This document shows positions 61,949-64,000 of a stretch of 64,000 nt of DNA, in pieces (the stretch's first letter is position 1; each line of letters opens with the position of its first letter). A model generated the notes under the pieces. That model was not told where the DNA came from and ran no database searches. It saw only the letters and a program-made list of their open reading frames with translations. This stretch comes from Mesorhizobium sp. (lineage in GTDB: Bacteria; Pseudomonadota; Alphaproteobacteria; Rhizobiales; Rhizobiaceae): the NCBI GenBank assembly GCA_004020315.1, contig SAQG01000010.1, positions 103,944-167,943 of the forward strand, read 5' to 3'. The translations under genes and the position numbers were made by a program.

Positions 61949-62389
61949 TTACGCACCGATCGCTTCCAGCCCTTCCTCGAGCCAGTCGGCCAAGAGCGGC
62001 ATGCCGAGCAGATATTTCGCCGTGCGCTTGTTGGCTCGCTCGCGCGCGGCCGCCAGCGCGTCGGCCCATTCCGAAGCGTCATAGTCGCCGCGTCCAACCC
62101 AGGCCAGGGCGACCAGTTCGGCGGCCTCGTCGACATTGAGGTCGTTGATCAGTTCGCGCAGTTCTTCTTCGGTGAGGTCTTCGGAACGTTCCTCGACGAG
62201 ACCGTCGTGGTGGTGGTTGTCATGCGCCTCGCTATCGAGTTCTACCTCGTGCTCGGCGCCATCGGCATAGTCTTCGTTGACGGCGGCGCTCAACGCCTTC
62301 GCCTTGAGGATGAACAGGCGCACAGTGTCGGGACCGATCGAAAGCTCCCATTCTTTTTCAAGGCGCCGCTGCACTGGCCGTCTCCGCAT
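61949..62389 (-). CDS. DUF3775 family protein
   Basis: A 146-aa acidic protein (ELSIGPDTVRLFILKAKALSA, and the C-terminal ELVALAWVGRGDYDASEWADAL.. TAKYLLGMPLLADWLEEGL). These match DUF3775, a family found mainly in alphaproteobacteria, function unknown. Start MRRRPVQRR at 62389 is the closest ATG to the conserved region. Confidence 0.88.
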   Translation of the reverse strand: MRRRPVQRRLEKEWELSIGPDTVRLFILKAKALSAAVNEDYADGAEHEVELDSEAHDNHHHDGLVEERSEDLTEEELRELINDLNVDEAAELVALAWVGRGDYDASEWADALAAARERANKRTAKYLLGMPLLADWLEEGLEAIGA

Positions 62390-62570
62390 ACTCCGTTGCC
62401 GTTTGCTGGATGATAGCGAATTTGCAGCGCTCGTCACGTCATGTTCGGCGCTTCTATTTTCCGCTGGCGCGGATCGTCAAAAAAGCTTTCAGTGGTCATG
62501 ACTTTTTTCCGGGATGAAACGGCTTTTGCCCGGCGTTAGTCTTGCATTGTCATGCTTCACGGAGGGTTCG

Positions 62571-63110
62571 ATGCGCAGACGATTGCTGATCCAGGTTCTA
62601 GCGGTTGCCGCCCTGCCGCTGTTTGCTGTTCCGGTGTTTTCGGCCGGTGAAGGTGGAGGCGGTGGCGATGGCGGCCAGACGACACAGTGCAAGAAGGGCC
62701 TAGTCTGGGACAAGAAGCTGAAGAAATGCGTGGCGCCCAAGCAAGGCATGCTGGGCGACGACAACATCTATGAAGCCGGCCGCGCGCTGGCGATGGCCGG
62801 ACGTTATGACGAGGCGATCGCCGTGCTCAGCCTGGCTGCGGACAAGAAAGACCCTCGCATCCTCAACTATCTCGGCTACTCGCACCGCCATTCCGGACGC
62901 GTCACGGTCGGTCTCGGCTATTATCAGGAAGCGCTGCGCATCGATCCAAACTATACGCTGGTACGTGAATATCTCGGCGAGGCGCATCTGCAGACCGGCG
63001 ATCTCGCCGGCGCCCAGGAACAGCTCCGCGAGATCGAGAAGCGCACTGGCAAGGGATCTCGTGAGTACGGCATGCTCTCCGAGCAGATAGACCGTTTCAT
63101 GAAGAGCTGA
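62571..63110 (+). CDS. Secreted TPR protein
   Basis: A 179-aa exported protein with a signal peptide (MRRRLLIQVLAVAALPLFAVPVFS), a Gly-rich spacer and a CKKGLVWDKKLKKCV segment, then two to three TPR repeats (EAGRALAMAGRYDEAIAVLSLA, GYYQEALRIDPNYTLVREYLGEAH). Similar exported TPR proteins are common in rhizobia; likely a periplasmic scaffold. GGAGG precedes the ATG; a terminator follows. Confidence 0.85.
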   Translation: MRRRLLIQVLAVAALPLFAVPVFSAGEGGGGGDGGQTTQCKKGLVWDKKLKKCVAPKQGMLGDDNIYEAGRALAMAGRYDEAIAVLSLAADKKDPRILNYLGYSHRHSGRVTVGLGYYQEALRIDPNYTLVREYLGEAHLQTGDLAGAQEQLREIEKRTGKGSREYGMLSEQIDRFMKS

Positions 63111-63133
63111 TTCGAAGCCCGAACACTCTTCAC

Positions 63134-63163
63134 ACCGGCTGTGAGCAATCGCAGCCGGTTTTT
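63134..63163 (+). terminator. Terminator of the TPR gene
   Basis: 8-bp stem ACCGGCTG / CAGCCGGT with a 10-nt loop, followed by TTTT. Confidence 0.75.
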
Positions 63164-63264
63164 GTTGCCGCTCGCCCGGCCAGCCGTGCTGCCGTGACGG
63201 CATTTCCACAAACGGCGGGTGAATTTTTCAAAACCGATTTTTTTGGCGTGAAAAACCCGCGAAG

Positions 63265-63340
63265 ATTGCTATATTGGGGGAAATTGCGGTGAGACGGTTC
63301 CGTTAGCCCGAGGCTGCCGGACCGTTTTCTTTTTGTACCC
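63265..63340 (+). promoter_or_regulatory. greA leader with promoter-like site and terminator-like hairpin
   Basis: A TATATT-type -10 element near 63270 precedes a hairpin at 63294-63325 (ACGGT / ACCGT outer stem, AGCC / GGCT inner stem) that runs into TTTTCTTTTT. The hairpin ends about 60 nt before the greA ATG, so it lies inside the greA leader. A five-codon GTG ORF (VRRFR) ends inside the stem. Confidence 0.55.
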
Positions 63341-63394
63341 ATCGACAAGGTCGCTCCCGGAATGCGGGGGCGGCGGCAGGAAAGGTCAGGCATC

Positions 63395-63868
63395 ATGAAC
63401 AAGGTCCCGATGACAGGCGAGGGGTTCGCGTCATTGAAGGAAGAACTGCGCTGGCGCCAGCAGGAAGAGCGGCCGCGCATCATCGAAGCAATCTCCGAAG
63501 CGCGCTCGCACGGCGATCTTTCTGAAAACGCGGAGTACCACGCGGCGAAAGAGGCGCAGAGCCTCAATGAGGGCCGCGTCAACGAGCTCGAGGACTTCAT
63601 CGCACGCGCCGAGGTGATCGATATCACCAAGCTCAGCGGCGAAAAGGTCAAGTTCGGCGCGACTGTGGTGCTGGTCGACGAGGACACGGAAGAGAAGAAG
63701 ACCTACCAGATCGTCGGCGATCAGGAAGCGGACGTGAAGTCCGGCCGCATCTCGATCTCCTCGCCGATCGCGCGGGCACTGATCGGCAAGGAAGTTGGCG
63801 ATGCCATCGAGGTCAACGCGCCAGGCGGTGCACGGGGCTATGAGATCGTCCAGGTGCAGTTCATTTAA
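63395..63868 (+). CDS. greA: Transcription elongation factor GreA
   Basis: A 157-aa factor that rescues backtracked RNA polymerase by stimulating transcript cleavage. The N-terminal coiled coil ([18 protein letters not shown]..) has the acidic tip [18 protein letters not shown]. The C-terminal domain has the conserved [21 protein letters not shown] 63395 is preceded by AGGAAAGG. It lies behind a hairpin-bearing leader and next to the window end. Confidence 0.96.
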   Translation: MNKVPMTGEGFASLKEELRWRQQEERPRIIEAISEARSHGDLSENAEYHAAKEAQSLNEGRVNELEDFIARAEVIDITKLSGEKVKFGATVVLVDEDTEEKKTYQIVGDQEADVKSGRISISSPIARALIGKEVGDAIEVNAPGGARGYEIVQVQFI

Positions 63869-63945
63869 GGGTAAGGGCGGCAGGATTTGTTCCTGAATCG
63901 CGCTGTTTTAACCCGACGATTGCGCTGCCCCTCATCGCCCTGCCG

Positions 63946-64000
63946 TGTCCAGTTGATAGATGGGTAACACTTTGAACCGGATACATGGGTTACAGTTTTC
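63946..64000. mobile_element. Probable end of an IS481-type element (cut by window)
   Basis: TGTCCAGTTGATAGATGGGTAACAC.. with a repeated ATGGGTAACA/ATGGGTTACA pattern resembles ends of IS481-type elements in rhizobia. The transposase would be to the right, outside the window. Confidence 0.45.

Overview
The window is high-GC alphaproteobacterial chromosome. Protein sequences, gene order and repeats point to the Rhizobiales, most likely Mesorhizobium or a close relative. Support comes from a petABC operon, BA14K, DUF1127 and cold-shock proteins typical of rhizobia, a petP-petR-like MarR/OmpR pair beside ilvE, and many short palindromes resembling rhizobial intergenic mosaic elements (RIME). No tRNA, rRNA, CRISPR array or intact mobile element was found.

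Layout. 1-9 kb: housekeeping (cytochrome bc1 petABC, apt, a MaoC-like pair, corA, ychF, pth-rplY). 8.8-13.5 kb: small accessory area with a DUF2938 membrane protein, an ArsR-rhodanese regulator, a decayed MFS transporter, and an Fsr-like efflux pump divergent from an AraC regulator. 13.5-19.4 kb, minus strand: prs, a lipoprotein, an M24 protein, pgeF, a MidA-like methyltransferase and lgt. 19.5-27.3 kb: parDE, ubiK, ybjN, csaA, a GT4 glycosyltransferase, a histidine kinase/response regulator/MarR set divergent from ilvE, and a small membrane protein. 27.4-36.5 kb: MBL hydrolase, BA14K, two cold-shock genes, a double-Kazal lipoprotein, small hypothetical proteins, gene relics and a TPR-sulfotransferase. 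36.6-48.4 kb: ABC-F ATPase with a leader, an extended uvrB, secreted and membrane proteins, and a lipid kinase. 48.5-63.9 kb: sugar-acid catabolism pair (GMC oxidoreductase plus enolase-superfamily enzyme), redox enzymes paired with HxlR regulators, an ArsR-SRPBCC pair, a CNNM/CBS protein, LssY_C, two extensin-family proteins, a TPR lipoprotein-like protein and greA. The last 55 bases look like the end of an IS481-type element.

The most interesting signal is the 5' leader of the ABC-F gene (38205-38426, minus strand). It has a strong ribosome binding site and a 21-codon leader ORF. A 14-base sequence at the leader stop is repeated almost exactly just before the abcF start, and a complementary segment lies between the two copies. 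This is the architecture of erm-style translation attenuation. Other points of note: a terminator-like hairpin inside the greA leader, a 33-bp near-perfect operator between marR/petP and ilvE, a repeated motif in the C-terminal tail of UvrB, an lgt gene whose last codons lie in a RIME-like repeat, and two enzymes (M24 family and enolase superfamily) that seem to lack canonical metal ligands.

Several genes are visibly broken: an MFS pump, an EAL phosphodiesterase, a DUF1488 gene, an FAD-linked oxidase tail, a small secreted protein and a LysR tail. These cluster between accessory genes. All function calls rest on reading the sequence; no database search was run.
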